Below are positions 7,451 to 16,535 of a DNA stretch of 38,638 bases, piece by piece (position 1 is the stretch's first letter; each line of letters starts with the position of its first letter). The notes below the pieces were generated by a model. It was not told the DNA's origin. It ran no database searches and saw only the letters and a list, made by a program, of their open reading frames with translations. The translations under genes were made by a program, and so were the position numbers. This DNA is from Nocardia aobensis NBRC 100429 (GTDB lineage: Bacteria; Actinomycetota; Actinomycetes; Mycobacteriales; Mycobacteriaceae): NCBI RefSeq assembly GCF_000308375.1, contig NZ_BAFQ01000014.1, positions 1-38,638 on the forward strand. Reading direction: 5' to 3'.

Positions 7451-10024
7451 TTACTGCACCATCGCCGCGACCGGCTGGCTCAGCAACTGAGCGCAGCGCA
7501 GCAGACCGAGATGGCTGTAGGCCTGCGGGTGGTTGCCCAGGGAGCGTTCGGCGACCGGGTCGTACTCCTCGCTGAGCAGTCCGGTCGGGCCGGCGACATC
7601 CACCAGCTGGGCGAACAGCGCCTCGGCGTCCTCACGCTTGCCGATCAGCAGGTAGGCCTCCACCAGCCAGGCGGCACACAGGTGGAAACCGCCCTCGCCG
7701 CCGGGCAGGCCGTCGTCGTGGTGGTAGCGGTACACCGTCGAGCCGCTGCGCAGCTCGGCCTCGGTGGCGACGACCGTGGCCGCGAAGCGCGGATCCGACG
7801 GCTCGATCAGACCGCTGAGGCCGATGTGCAGGGTCGCGGCGTCCAGATCGGTGCCGTCGTAGGCGGCCGTATAGGACTGGACCTGTTCGTTCCAGCCCTT
7901 GGCCTTGACCTCGTCGGCGATGGTCTCGCGCAGTTCGACCCACACCGGATCGATGCCGCGGTCGAACCGCTCGGCCAGTTTCAGCGCCCGGTCGACGGTC
8001 AGCCAGCCCATCACCTTCGAATACACGTGGTGACGCGGGTTGCCGCGGATCTCCCAGATGCCGTGGTCGGGTTCGCGCCAGCGTCGCTGCACGGCCGAGA
8101 CCATGGCCTGCACCAGTTCCCAGTCGCGGTCCGGCAGCGCCTTGGCCGGGTCGAGAATGCCCTTGCCCTCGCGTGCCTCGGCCAGGGCCGCGATCAGATC
8201 CACGATCGGGCCGAAGACGTCCAGCTGGACCTGCATATTCGCCGCGTTGCCCACGCGCACCGGCCGCGAGCCCGCGTAACCGGGCAGCTGGTCCAGCACG
8301 GCCTCCGGAGGCAGCGTCTCGCCGTACAGCGTGTACAGGGGGTGCAGGCGTTCCGGTCCGGCCAGGGTCTCGAGCACGCGGTGCGTCCAGGCCAGGAAAT
8401 CCTCGGCCTCCGACAGCGAGCCCAGGGTGACCAGCGCGTGCGCGGTGAGCGAGGCGTCGCGCAGCCAGCAGTAGCGGTAGTCCCAGTTGCGGACGCCGCC
8501 GATGTCCTCGGGCAGCGAGGTGGTGGCCGCGGCCAGAATCGACCCGGACGGAGCATGCACCAGTCCGCGCAGCGTCAGTGCCGAACGCTTCATCAGATCG
8601 GGCTTGAGCGGCGGCAGGTTCAGATCGGAGGCCCAGTCGCGCCAGTACCGCTCGGCCTCGTTACGCCGGTCCGCCTCGCTGACCATCGCCGGGGCGAGAT
8701 CGGAGGTGCCGCAGCGCATTTCGAGCACGATCGGTCCCTGCGAGGGATCGACCACCGCGCGGGCGACGTGGTGGATGCCCTCCTCGGAGATCTCCCACTG
8801 CACGCCGGGGGAGCGCAGCACGATCGGATCGTTGGTGCCGTGCACGCGGAGGCCGGCCGGTTCGCGGACCAGCGTCACCGGCACCTGCCCGAATTCGGGG
8901 CGGGGTGCGAAGGTGACCACCGCACGCGCGTCCCCGGTGATCACACGAGTCAGATCGGTGCGTTCCAGTGCGACGTCGTGCGGCAGGTAGTCGACGATCT
9001 TCAAACTGGACCAACGGGTTTCGACGGTCATCGTGCCGTCGACGTAGCGCTGTGACAGCGGCAGACTCTGACGCTCGGGGGCGATGGTGAAATGTCCGGC
9101 CGCCGGACCGCCCAGCAGGTGGGCGAAGACCGCCGCCGAATCCGGTTCGGGATGGCAGAACCAGCTGACGGTCCCGTCCGGGGTGAGCAGCGCCTTGGAG
9201 CGCGGGGAAGCCAGCATGGTCAGCCGCTCGATGCGCGGCGCGGACGCGCCCGCCAGCCAGGTGCGGCGTTCCTCGAGCAGGAACGCCAAGGCCTTGGCGA
9301 CCTCCTCGGTGCTGGGCACCCGGTATTCGGCCAGGCTGTCGCCGTCGCCCACCTTGATGCCGATATCCGGACCCGACAGCCGCGCGAAGGCCTTCTCGTC
9401 GGTGACGTCGTCACCGAAGAAGACCGCCGCGGAGGCGCCCTCCTGATGGCGGATGATGTCGAGAGCGGCGCCCTTGTCGGTCTGGATGACGGCCAGTTCG
9501 ATGACCGCCTTGCCCTCGGTGACCTGGATTCCGACCCAGCTCGCCGGGCCCTGCCGGGCCTGCTGCAGCGCGCGACGGCCCACCTCGGGAGTGGCATTGC
9601 GCACATGCAGCGCGATGCTGGCCGGTTTGGCTTCGACGGTGACGCCGGGATTGTCGTCGGCGATGGCGGCCAGGGCGTGGCGCACCTCGGTCAGCAGTTG
9701 CTTGGCGTCGTTGTCGATGGCGTGCACGAAGCCGACATCGAATTCCGAGCCGTGGCTTCCGATCAACTGCACCTCGACGGGAAGCCGGGAAAGCGCCGCG
9801 AGATCTCGCAGCGCGCGGCCGGAGATGACGGCCGCGGTGGTGGTCGTCAGGCCGGCGAGCGCACGCAATGCGCTCACCGATTCCCGATGGGGATAGGCCT
9901 TTGCCGGATCGGAGACTATGGGCGCGATTGTCCCGTCGTAGTCCGAAGCGACCAATAGCCGCGGCACGCGGGCTACGGCCGACAAGGCACGGCGAAGTTC
10001 GTGTGGCAGATCCTGTGCGCTCAC
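7451..10024 (-). CDS. otsB: Trehalose-6-phosphate phosphatase fused to GH15 glycosidase
   Basis: A two-domain protein of 857 residues with a GTG start. Residues ~20-255 are a HAD-type trehalose-phosphatase: nucleophile motif ASDYDGT with Asp28 and Asp30, SGR at 68-70, and GDDVTDE at 204-210. Residues ~262-850 are a GH15 (glucoamylase/trehalase) module, with TSLPEDIGG, NWDYRYCWLRDASLT (513-527) and the late acidic motif GLLSEEYDP (Glu819/Glu820). Established families predict that the first domain makes trehalose from trehalose-6-phosphate and that GH15 members of actinobacteria can hydrolyse trehalose or alpha-glucans. No signal peptide is visible, so it acts in the cytoplasm. Which substrate the second domain uses cannot be told from sequence. 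Confidence 0.92.
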   Translation of the reverse strand: MSAQDLPHELRRALSAVARVPRLLVASDYDGTIAPIVSDPAKAYPHRESVSALRALAGLTTTTAAVISGRALRDLAALSRLPVEVQLIGSHGSEFDVGFVHAIDNDAKQLLTEVRHALAAIADDNPGVTVEAKPASIALHVRNATPEVGRRALQQARQGPASWVGIQVTEGKAVIELAVIQTDKGAALDIIRHQEGASAAVFFGDDVTDEKAFARLSGPDIGIKVGDGDSLAEYRVPSTEEVAKALAFLLEERRTWLAGASAPRIERLTMLASPRSKALLTPDGTVSWFCHPEPDSAAVFAHLLGGPAAGHFTIAPERQSLPLSQRYVDGTMTVETRWSSLKIVDYLPHDVALERTDLTRVITGDARAVVTFAPRPEFGQVPVTLVREPAGLRVHGTNDPIVLRSPGVQWEISEEGIHHVARAVVDPSQGPIVLEMRCGTSDLAPAMVSEADRRNEAERYWRDWASDLNLPPLKPDLMKRSALTLRGLVHAPSGSILAAATTSLPEDIGGVRNWDYRYCWLRDASLTAHALVTLGSLSEAEDFLAWTHRVLETLAGPERLHPLYTLYGETLPPEAVLDQLPGYAGSRPVRVGNAANMQVQLDVFGPIVDLIAALAEAREGKGILDPAKALPDRDWELVQAMVSAVQRRWREPDHGIWEIRGNPRHHVYSKVMGWLTVDRALKLAERFDRGIDPVWVELRETIADEVKAKGWNEQVQSYTAAYDGTDLDAATLHIGLSGLIEPSDPRFAATVVATEAELRSGSTVYRYHHDDGLPGGEGGFHLCAAWLVEAYLLIGKREDAEALFAQLVDVAGPTGLLSEEYDPVAERSLGNHPQAYSHLGLLRCAQLLSQPVAAMVQ

Positions 10025-10191
10025 GCATCCAACCTAGTGATCGGAGGAGATTTTTCAGGGCGCGAGAAACTTTACTGGGTCAGGTTTGCCCGCGTGTTGG
10101 CGCAGTGATACGTGCTGTTTACACGAGCTCGCCAGGCAGGTTTCGAACGCCCGGACCTACATTGTCCGGCAATTCGCTTCCTGCCGCGCGC

Positions 10192-10848
10192 TCAGGACTT
10201 CTCGCCCAGCAACAGGTCGACGGTCAGGTCGAGGCGCTCGGCCACATCGGTCGCCGAGGCGCGCCGGGTGAGCCACGCCACCAGATTCGACAACCACACG
10301 TCGCTGATCACCCGGGCGATGGCCAGATCGCGTTCGGTGGGCTCGCCCTCGTTCACGGCACGCGCGAAGAAGCGGTCCATCACCTTGCCGACCCGGTCGA
10401 CCTCGGCGGCCGCGGAGGCGTCGGCGAACATGAACGCCCGCGTCATGGCCTCGGTGAGCAGCGGATCGCGCTGCATGGCCCGGGTGACCTGGGTCAGCAT
10501 CACGTGCATGCGTTCCTGCGGGGTCTGCCCGGCCAGCGGCTTGCGTCTGCTGTCGAACTGCTCGAATTCCCGGGCCAGCGCCGAGACCAGCAGATGCACC
10601 TTCGAGGGAAAGTATCGATACAGCGTGCCGACGGCGACGTCGGCGCGTTCGGCGACCGCGCGCATCTGCACCGCGTCGTAACCGCCCTTGGAGGCGAGCG
10701 CGAGGGTGGCGTCGAGAATTCGCTTGCGCCGCTCGCGCTGGGCCGCCGAGCTCAGCTCGTCCTCGCTCAGGGTGCTGACCGTCGCGCGATTGCGGGCTCC
10801 GTTCTGCGCACCCGAGTCGGCTGCCTGCTCTCGGGAGGGACTGGCCAT
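10192..10848 (-). CDS. kstR: Cholesterol catabolism repressor KstR (TetR family)
   Basis: TetR-family repressor of the upper steroid degradation regulon. The helix-turn-helix region AQRERRKRILDATLALASKG through VAVGTLYRYFPSKVHL and the C-terminal stretch VISDVWLSNL and AWLTRRASATDV are almost identical to what I know of mycobacterial KstR. At 218 residues it is ~20 longer than the M. tuberculosis protein. The extra part is the N-terminus (MASPSREQAADSG), so a downstream GTG start is possible. AGGAAAGGA precedes the ATG. It faces chsE3 with a perfect KstR box in between, which indicates autoregulation. The known effector of the family is a 3-oxo-sterol-26-oyl-CoA. Confidence 0.96.
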   Translation of the reverse strand: MASPSREQAADSGAQNGARNRATVSTLSEDELSSAAQRERRKRILDATLALASKGGYDAVQMRAVAERADVAVGTLYRYFPSKVHLLVSALAREFEQFDSRRKPLAGQTPQERMHVMLTQVTRAMQRDPLLTEAMTRAFMFADASAAAEVDRVGKVMDRFFARAVNEGEPTERDLAIARVISDVWLSNLVAWLTRRASATDVAERLDLTVDLLLGEKS

Positions 10849-10949
10849 TCGTGAAAGTCCTTTCCTGCACGCACGTCGGTTCCGGTGGCCGACGAGCGTA
10901 GTTCAGCGGCGGCGACGGACGCCCCTTGACTTACGCCCGACCGTCACAT

Positions 10950-10963
10950 TAGAACATGTTCTA
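10950..10963. promoter_or_regulatory. KstR operator, kstR/chsE3 divergent promoter
   Basis: TAGAACATGTTCTA is a perfect 14-bp palindrome and an exact match to the KstR consensus TnnAACnnGTTnnA. It lies 101 bp upstream of kstR and 35 bp upstream of chsE3, so it can control both directions. Confidence 0.95.
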
Positions 10964-10998
10964 GGTGTGGGAGTCACGCCGGAAAGGCGGTATGGAGT

Positions 10999-13188
10999 GT
11001 GACCATCGCCACCACTGACGAGCATAAAGCCGTCCAGGAGTCGATGCGCGGATGGGCCGCAGCGGTGCACCCGATTGCAACAATGCGCACTGGCGCGCCC
11101 GGGTACTGGCGTGAATTCTGGCCGGGCCTGGTGGGCCTCGGCGTCTTCCGCGTCGCGGTCCCCGAGGAGGCCGGCGGCGCGGGCGGCTGCGTGAGCGATC
11201 TGGCCGTGCTGATCGAGCAGGCGGCGCATGATCTCGTGGGCGGACCGGTGACGGCTACCGCGCTGGCCGGCCTCGTTGCCGGCGACACCCTCGACGAGGA
11301 TACGCCCTGCGGTATCGCCCTGGGCCAGGCTGTTGTGCTGTCGCACAACGCAACCGACGCACCGGAGGTGACCGGTACCTGGGAGACCGTGCTCGGCGCC
11401 GACGAGCGGACCGCGCTGTTGCTGCCGGTACGCTCCGGCGACCGCGAACTGTGGTGCCTGCTGCCCGCGGGCACCCCGGGTGTGACGGTCGAGGCGCTCG
11501 AGCCCCTGGACCCCAGTACTCCGCTGGCCCGCGTGACCTGCGCGAACGTCGCGGTGCCCGCCGACCACGTCTTCGAACCGCCGTACGCGGTCGGCGATCT
11601 CGTGGCCGCGCTGATCGCGGCGGAGGCCGCGGGGATCGCGGGCTGGTGTCTGGAGACGGCGGTCGACTACGCCAAGGTCCGGGAGCAGTTCGGGCGCAAG
11701 ATCGGCGAATTCCAGGCGATCAAGCACATCTGCGCCTGGATGCTGTGCCGCACCGAACAGACCCGCGCCGTGGCCGCAGACGCTGCGGCAGCGGCTGATC
11801 CGGCGATAGCCGCGGCGGCTGATGCGAGCGATTCCGGTGGGCGCGAATTGCGATTGGCCGCCGCCGTCGCGATGACGATCGCGCTGGACGCCGCCGTGGA
11901 GAACGCCAAGGACTGCATCCAGGTGCTGGGCGGTATCGGCTTCACCTGGGAGCACGACGCGCATCTGTATCTGCGGCGCGCGACCGCGCTGCGGGCGTTG
12001 CTGGGCGGTTCGGCGCACTGGCGCGCCGAGGTGGCGAAGCTGACGCAGGCCGGGGTACGCCGCACGGTATCGATCGACCTCGGTGACGCCGAAGGCGGAA
12101 CCGCCTGGGAGGCAGCCGGTGTGGATGCCGCCGAGGCGACGGTGCTGGCCGCCGACCTGACCCGGATCGCCGCCCTGCCCGCCGCGGAGCAGCGTGCCGC
12201 ATTGGCCGACGCCGGTTTGCTGGCCTGCCACTGGCCGGCCCCCTACGGCCGCGCCGCCGGGCCGATTCAGCGCAGCCTGATCGAGGACCAGATCCGCAAG
12301 GCCGGAATCGAACTACCCGACCTCGTCATCGCGAACTGGGCGATTCCCACCCTGCTGCAATGGGGTACGCCCGAGCAGATCGAGCGCTTCGCCCCACCGA
12401 CGCTCACCGGTGAGGTGATCTGGTGCCAGCTGTTCTCGGAGCCGGGCGCGGGCTCCGATCTGGCGGCGCTGCGCACCGTCGCCGAGCGGGTCGAGGGCGG
12501 CTGGAAGCTGCGGGGCCAGAAGGTGTGGACCTCGCTCGCCGACCGTGCCACGTGGGGAATCTGTTTGGCGCGCACCGATTCCGCCGCACCCAAGCACAAG
12601 GGCATCAGCTACTTCCTGGTCGACATGAAGAGCCCGGGGCTCGAGATCCGGCCGCTGGTCGAGATCACCGGCGAGGCGCGCTTCAACGAGGTCTTCCTCG
12701 ATGACGTGTTCGTCCCCGACGACTGTCTGGTGGGTGAGCTCGGCAACGGCTGGCGGATCGCCCGCTCCACGCTTTCCGCCGAGCGAGTGGCCATGGGCGG
12801 CAAGGGAATCGGTGAGGAGCTGGAGGCCGTGATCGCGGCCGCTCCCACCGCGGGCCCGGGTGCCGAGGTGGTCGCCGATCGCCTCGGCGCGCTGATCGCC
12901 GAATCGGTGGCCGGCACGTTGCTGGAGGCGCGCGCGGCCAAGAAGTTGCTGTCCGGCGGTGACCCCGCCGCGGAGAGCAGCGTCCGCAAACTGGTCGGCG
13001 TCCGGCACCGGCAGGCGGTGGCCGAATTCGCGGCCGAGCTGGCCGGAACAGCCGGTGCGCTGGACACCGGCGTGGTGAAGGAATTCCTGCTCACGCGCTG
13101 TCTGTCGATCGCCGGCGGCACCGAACAGATCCTGCTGACCGTCGCCGGTGAGCGGATTCTCGGGCTGCCGCGCGAATCGAAGGGCTGA
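10999..13188 (+). CDS. chsE3: Fused acyl-CoA dehydrogenase ChsE3 (FadE34-like)
   Basis: A 729-residue protein with two acyl-CoA dehydrogenase halves: residues ~1-355, which end like FadE28-type subunits (GGIGFTWEHDAHLYLRRA), and ~375-729 with the FAD/substrate motif WCQLFSEPGAGSDLAALRT from 475. Glu595 in LSAERVAMGG sits where helix-G-type ACADs carry the catalytic base, while the usual C-terminal base position reads GGTEQI. Sterol ACADs normally need two different subunits, and here they are one chain, as in FadE34 (Rv3573c), which dehydrogenates a sterol side-chain CoA ester. It starts with GTG and opens the side-chain operon. In M. tuberculosis fadE34 also faces kstR. Confidence 0.93.
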   Translation: MTIATTDEHKAVQESMRGWAAAVHPIATMRTGAPGYWREFWPGLVGLGVFRVAVPEEAGGAGGCVSDLAVLIEQAAHDLVGGPVTATALAGLVAGDTLDEDTPCGIALGQAVVLSHNATDAPEVTGTWETVLGADERTALLLPVRSGDRELWCLLPAGTPGVTVEALEPLDPSTPLARVTCANVAVPADHVFEPPYAVGDLVAALIAAEAAGIAGWCLETAVDYAKVREQFGRKIGEFQAIKHICAWMLCRTEQTRAVAADAAAAADPAIAAAADASDSGGRELRLAAAVAMTIALDAAVENAKDCIQVLGGIGFTWEHDAHLYLRRATALRALLGGSAHWRAEVAKLTQAGVRRTVSIDLGDAEGGTAWEAAGVDAAEATVLAADLTRIAALPAAEQRAALADAGLLACHWPAPYGRAAGPIQRSLIEDQIRKAGIELPDLVIANWAIPTLLQWGTPEQIERFAPPTLTGEVIWCQLFSEPGAGSDLAALRTVAERVEGGWKLRGQKVWTSLADRATWGICLARTDSAAPKHKGISYFLVDMKSPGLEIRPLVEITGEARFNEVFLDDVFVPDDCLVGELGNGWRIARSTLSAERVAMGGKGIGEELEAVIAAAPTAGPGAEVVADRLGALIAESVAGTLLEARAAKKLLSGGDPAAESSVRKLVGVRHRQAVAEFAAELAGTAGALDTGVVKEFLLTRCLSIAGGTEQILLTVAGERILGLPRESKG

Positions 13189-13241
13189 TATCGCAGGGCC
13201 GGGCCGCCAGAGCAGCCCACATCCGACAGGGAGCAAAAGAA

Positions 13242-14411
13242 TTGGACTTCACCAGAGACGAGAGTCAGGACGCGGTCGCCGAAGTCGTCGTGAGCCTGCT
13301 CGAACACGACAGCGCGCGTGATCTCGCGCTGTGGCCCGCGCTGGTCGACAGCGGGCTGCTGGCGCTGCCGCTGCCGGAACAGCACGGCGGCGACGGGATG
13401 GGACTGCTCGAGGTCTCGACCCTGCTGACCGAACTCGCGACCGACGCGGTGGCGGTGCCGGCGCTGTCGACCCTCGGGTTCGGCGTGCTGCCGCTGGTCG
13501 GCCATGCCGGAGACGACTTGGCGGCCAAGGTTTTTCCCGCCGTCGCCAAGGGCGCGATCCTGACCGCGGCACTGCACGAGCCGGGCGCCCCGTTCGTCGC
13601 CGAACCGCGGACGAAGGCGGTGGCCGACGGCGATTCGGCGCGGATCACCGGCCGCAAGATCGCGGTGCCGTACGCGGAGCAGGCCCAGTGGATTCTGGTG
13701 CCGACCGATCGCGGAATCGCGGTCGTCGACGGTGACGCGAAGGGCATCACCCGCACCGAGAGCCCGAGTTCCACCGGCGCGCCGGAATTCTCGGTGTCCT
13801 TCGAGGACACGGTGATTCCGGCGGCGCAGCTGCTGGATATTCCGCTGGAGGACCTGCACCGCATCGCCCTGGCAACCCTCGGCGCGGTCGCCGACGGCCT
13901 GCTCAAAGGTGTGCTGGCGCTGACCTCGGAACATCTGCGGACCCGGCAGCAGTTCGGCCGCCCGCTGGCCGAATTCCAGGCCGTCGCACAGGAAATCGCG
14001 GACGTGTACGTGGTCTCGCGCACCCTGCAGGTGGCCGCGACATCCGCGAACTGGTCGCTGGCGCAGTATGTAGGTCGCAGCCCGGCTCGGGCCTGGACTG
14101 ACGGAGCGGGGGAGCGAAGCGGAGGAGCGGAGAAGGGAAGGACCGAGCCTCCGGGGGCTGCGACCCGCGACGCCGGAGGCGGCGCCAAGGACACTGCACG
14201 TGTCGACGACGACCTCGATGTGCTGGCGTTCTGTGTGGCCTCCGAGCTGCCGGCGGCCATGCAGCGGTGCCATCACCTGCACGGCGGTATCGGCGTCGAT
14301 GTGACTCACCCGCTGCACCGCTACTACTCACAAGCCAAGGACATCGCCCGCTGGCTCGGCGGTGCGTCGTTCCGGCTGGACCGGTTGGGAGCCAGATGTA
14401 CATCGATCTGA
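13242..14411 (+). CDS. chsE1: Acyl-CoA dehydrogenase subunit ChsE1 (FadE28), with an in-frame insertion
   Basis: Non-catalytic-type partner of ChsE2; the pair forms the heterotetramer that desaturates the last three-carbon side-chain CoA thioester of cholesterol. Family marks are SEHLRTRQQFGRPLAEFQ and CHHLHGGIGVDVTHPLHRYY near the end. It has a TTG start with CAGGGAG 8 bases upstream, 53 bp after chsE3. The protein is 389 residues, against about 340 for mycobacterial FadE28. The excess is a Gly/Ala/Arg/Glu stretch from about residue 276 to 320, and the DNA there is a 93-bp inverted-repeat element (codons 278-308). It falls in a loop between helices, so function may survive. It overlaps chsE2 by 16 bp. 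Confidence 0.93.
   Translation: MDFTRDESQDAVAEVVVSLLEHDSARDLALWPALVDSGLLALPLPEQHGGDGMGLLEVSTLLTELATDAVAVPALSTLGFGVLPLVGHAGDDLAAKVFPAVAKGAILTAALHEPGAPFVAEPRTKAVADGDSARITGRKIAVPYAEQAQWILVPTDRGIAVVDGDAKGITRTESPSSTGAPEFSVSFEDTVIPAAQLLDIPLEDLHRIALATLGAVADGLLKGVLALTSEHLRTRQQFGRPLAEFQAVAQEIADVYVVSRTLQVAATSANWSLAQYVGRSPARAWTDGAGERSGGAEKGRTEPPGAATRDAGGGAKDTARVDDDLDVLAFCVASELPAAMQRCHHLHGGIGVDVTHPLHRYYSQAKDIARWLGGASFRLDRLGARCTSI
14073..14165. repeat. 93-bp inverted-repeat element inserted inside chsE1
   Basis: Ends are GGTCGCAGCCC (14073-14083) and its exact complement GGGCTGCGACC (14155-14165). The next inner parts also pair imperfectly (GGCTCGGGCC against GACCGAGCC). The middle is purine-rich (GGGGGAGCGAAGCGGAGG). 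The length is 31 codons and the first base is a codon boundary, so the frame is kept. No transposase is present, and no target duplication is obvious. It looks like a small non-autonomous or REP-like element. The following bases up to ~14205 may also be foreign. Confidence 0.75.
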
Positions 14412-15565
14412 CCGCTGAACAGCACAAGCTGCGCGACGAATTACGCGCCTACTTCGCCGATCTCGTCACTCCGGAGGAGGAGGCCGAGATGGCGGTGAAC
14501 CGCCACGGGGACGCCTACCGGGCGGTGGTCAAGCGAATGGGCCGCGACGGGTGGCTGGGCGTGGGCTGGCCGAAGGAGTACGGCGGCCAGGGCTTCGGCC
14601 CGCTGGAACAGCAGATCTTCTACAACGAGGCGGTCCGCGCCGATGTGCCGGTCCCGCTGGTGACGCTGCTGACCGTCGGCCCGGCGCTGCAGTCGTTCGG
14701 TACCGAGGAGCAGAAACGCAAGTTCCTGCCCGGAATCCTCACCGGCGACATCCATTTCGCCATCGGCTATTCCGAGCCGGACGCCGGTACCGACCTGGCG
14801 GCACTGCGGACCTCGGCGGTGCGGGATGCGAACGGCGACTGGATCGTCAACGGGCAGAAGGTGTTCACCACCGGCGCGCACGAAGCCGATTTCGTCTGGC
14901 TGGCGGTGCGCACCGGTTCGGTCGAGTCCCGCCACAAGGGCATTTCGATCCTGATCGTGGACACCACCGATCCGGGCTACTCGTGGACGCCGATCATCAC
15001 CGCCGACGGCGCGCACCACACCAACGCCACCTACTTCGACAACGTCCGCGTGCCGGCGGAAATGCTGGTCGGGGAGGAGAACGGCGGCTGGAAGCTGATC
15101 ACCACCCAGCTCAATCACGAGCGGGTCAGCCTGGGCCCGTCGGGCAAGATCGAACAGCTCTACGAGCGGGTGCGCGATTGGTCGCAGCGGCACGGCGTGC
15201 TGGAAGAGACCGAAGTGCGGCGCGCACTGGGCCGCCTGCATGCCATGGTGCGAGTCAACGAACTGCTGAACTGGCAGGTCGCCTCGAATATGGAACGCCC
15301 CGACGCCGATCAGCGCGATGTGATCGCCGATGCCTCGGCGACCAAGGTGTTCTCCACCGAGGCACTGCAGGAGGCGGGCCGGCTGGCGGAGGAGATCGTG
15401 GCTCGCTTCGGCGATCCGGCCGATCCGGACACCGCGGAACTGATGACCTGGCTGGACAAGCGGACCAAGCAGAACCTGGTCGTGACCTTCGGTGGCGGCG
15501 TCAACGAGGTCATGCGCGAACTGATCGCGCAGATGGGCCTGCGCCTGCCCCGCGTACCGAGATAG
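14396..15565 (+). CDS. chsE2: Acyl-CoA dehydrogenase subunit ChsE2 (FadE29)
   Basis: Catalytic partner of ChsE1 in the side-chain ACAD. 389 residues from ATG 14396 (MYIDLTAEQHKL). The FAD motif AIGYSEPDAGTDLAALRTS is at 122-140, and Glu242 in QLNHERVSLGPSG is at the place of the catalytic glutamate. The end of chsE1 overlaps this start, which fits equimolar synthesis of the two subunits. Together they dehydrogenate the 3-oxo-pregnene-carboxyl-CoA intermediate in the established cholesterol route. Next comes chsH2, 10 bp downstream. Confidence 0.95.
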   Translation: MYIDLTAEQHKLRDELRAYFADLVTPEEEAEMAVNRHGDAYRAVVKRMGRDGWLGVGWPKEYGGQGFGPLEQQIFYNEAVRADVPVPLVTLLTVGPALQSFGTEEQKRKFLPGILTGDIHFAIGYSEPDAGTDLAALRTSAVRDANGDWIVNGQKVFTTGAHEADFVWLAVRTGSVESRHKGISILIVDTTDPGYSWTPIITADGAHHTNATYFDNVRVPAEMLVGEENGGWKLITTQLNHERVSLGPSGKIEQLYERVRDWSQRHGVLEETEVRRALGRLHAMVRVNELLNWQVASNMERPDADQRDVIADASATKVFSTEALQEAGRLAEEIVARFGDPADPDTAELMTWLDKRTKQNLVVTFGGGVNEVMRELIAQMGLRLPRVPR

Positions 15566-15575
15566 GAGTTTTCGC

Positions 15576-16535
15576 GTGTCGGAAACCATGACGGCGGAAG
15601 AGATCCGCGCCGCCGGCGAGAAGATCCAGCAGCTGGGCGAGTCCGCGCCGCGCCTCGGCCGCGACCCGGTGAACCAGCCGATGATCAACAACTGGGTCGA
15701 GGCGCTGGGCGACGCCAACCCGATCTATGTCGACGACGAGGCCGCCCGCGCCGCCGGACATCCCGGCATCGTCGCGCCGCCGGCCATGGCCCAGGTGTGG
15801 ACCATGCCCGGCCTGCACGGATCTCGGCCCGCCGACGATCCGATGAACGCGGTCAACGATCTGCTCGACGCCGCCGGCTACACCTCGGTGGTGGCGACCA
15901 ACTGTGAGCAGACCTACCACCGCTACCTACGCCTCGGCGAGCGTCCGGTGGCGCGGACCAGGCTGCGAGAACTGGTGGGGCCCAAGCGCACCGGCCTAGG
16001 TGAGGGCTGGTTCGCCACCTACCTGCTGACCTGGTACGTCGACGACGAACCGGTCACCGAGATGCTGTTCCGGATGTTGAAATTCGCACCCGGTACGGCC
16101 GAGCCCGCCGCGGCCCCCGGCGAGGTGTCGGCGGAGGATCTGGCGAAGCGGGTCCGGCCCACCGTGTCGAAGGACACCGAATTCTTCTGGGACGGAACGA
16201 AACTCGGCGAACTGCGGATCCAGCGCCGGCCGGACGGGACGCTGCAGCATCCGCCGGTTCCGGCGCTGTGGAAGGACCACACCGAACAGTCCGATTACGT
16301 GGTGGCCTCCGGCCGCGGCACCGTCTTCAGTTTCGTGGTGCACCACGCGCCGAAGGTGCCCGGCCGGCAGGTGCCCTACGCCGTCGCCCTGGTCGAACTC
16401 GAGGAGGGCGTGCGCATGCTCGGCGAGCTGCGCGGCATCGACCCCGCCGAGGTCGAGGTGGGGCTGCCCGTCGAAGTGGGCTTCCAGCGGCTCGACGACG
16501 ACAACACCGTGCCCTACTGGAAGGCCGTGCGATGA
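15576..16535 (+). CDS. chsH2: Steroid enoyl-CoA hydratase subunit ChsH2 with DUF35 domain
   Basis: 319 residues, GTG start with AGGAGTT 5 bases upstream. Residues ~25-170 are a MaoC-like hot-dog domain (NQPMINNWVEALGDANPIYVDD, then VAPPAMAQVWTM). Residues ~190-319 are a DUF35 (OB-fold) domain, from FFWDGTKLGELRIQR on. The MaoC part works with ChsH1 as hydratase; the DUF35 part is known to bind Ltp2 and form the retro-aldolase. The zinc-ribbon cysteines usual in DUF35 proteins are absent here (QRRPDGTLQHPPVPALW), which may be normal for this subfamily. It overlaps chsH1 by 4 bases. Confidence 0.94.
   Translation: MSETMTAEEIRAAGEKIQQLGESAPRLGRDPVNQPMINNWVEALGDANPIYVDDEAARAAGHPGIVAPPAMAQVWTMPGLHGSRPADDPMNAVNDLLDAAGYTSVVATNCEQTYHRYLRLGERPVARTRLRELVGPKRTGLGEGWFATYLLTWYVDDEPVTEMLFRMLKFAPGTAEPAAAPGEVSAEDLAKRVRPTVSKDTEFFWDGTKLGELRIQRRPDGTLQHPPVPALWKDHTEQSDYVVASGRGTVFSFVVHHAPKVPGRQVPYAVALVELEEGVRMLGELRGIDPAEVEVGLPVEVGFQRLDDDNTVPYWKAVR

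Noticed and set aside
7511..9055. Open frame of 514 codons antisense to the trehalose-phosphatase/GH15 gene
   Set aside because: Mirror of a real gene's codon bias, no recognisable motif, no ribosome site.
10151..10169. Hairpin CCGGAC/GTCCGG after kstR
   Set aside because: A 6-bp stem with a 7-base loop and no U-tract; too weak to call a terminator.
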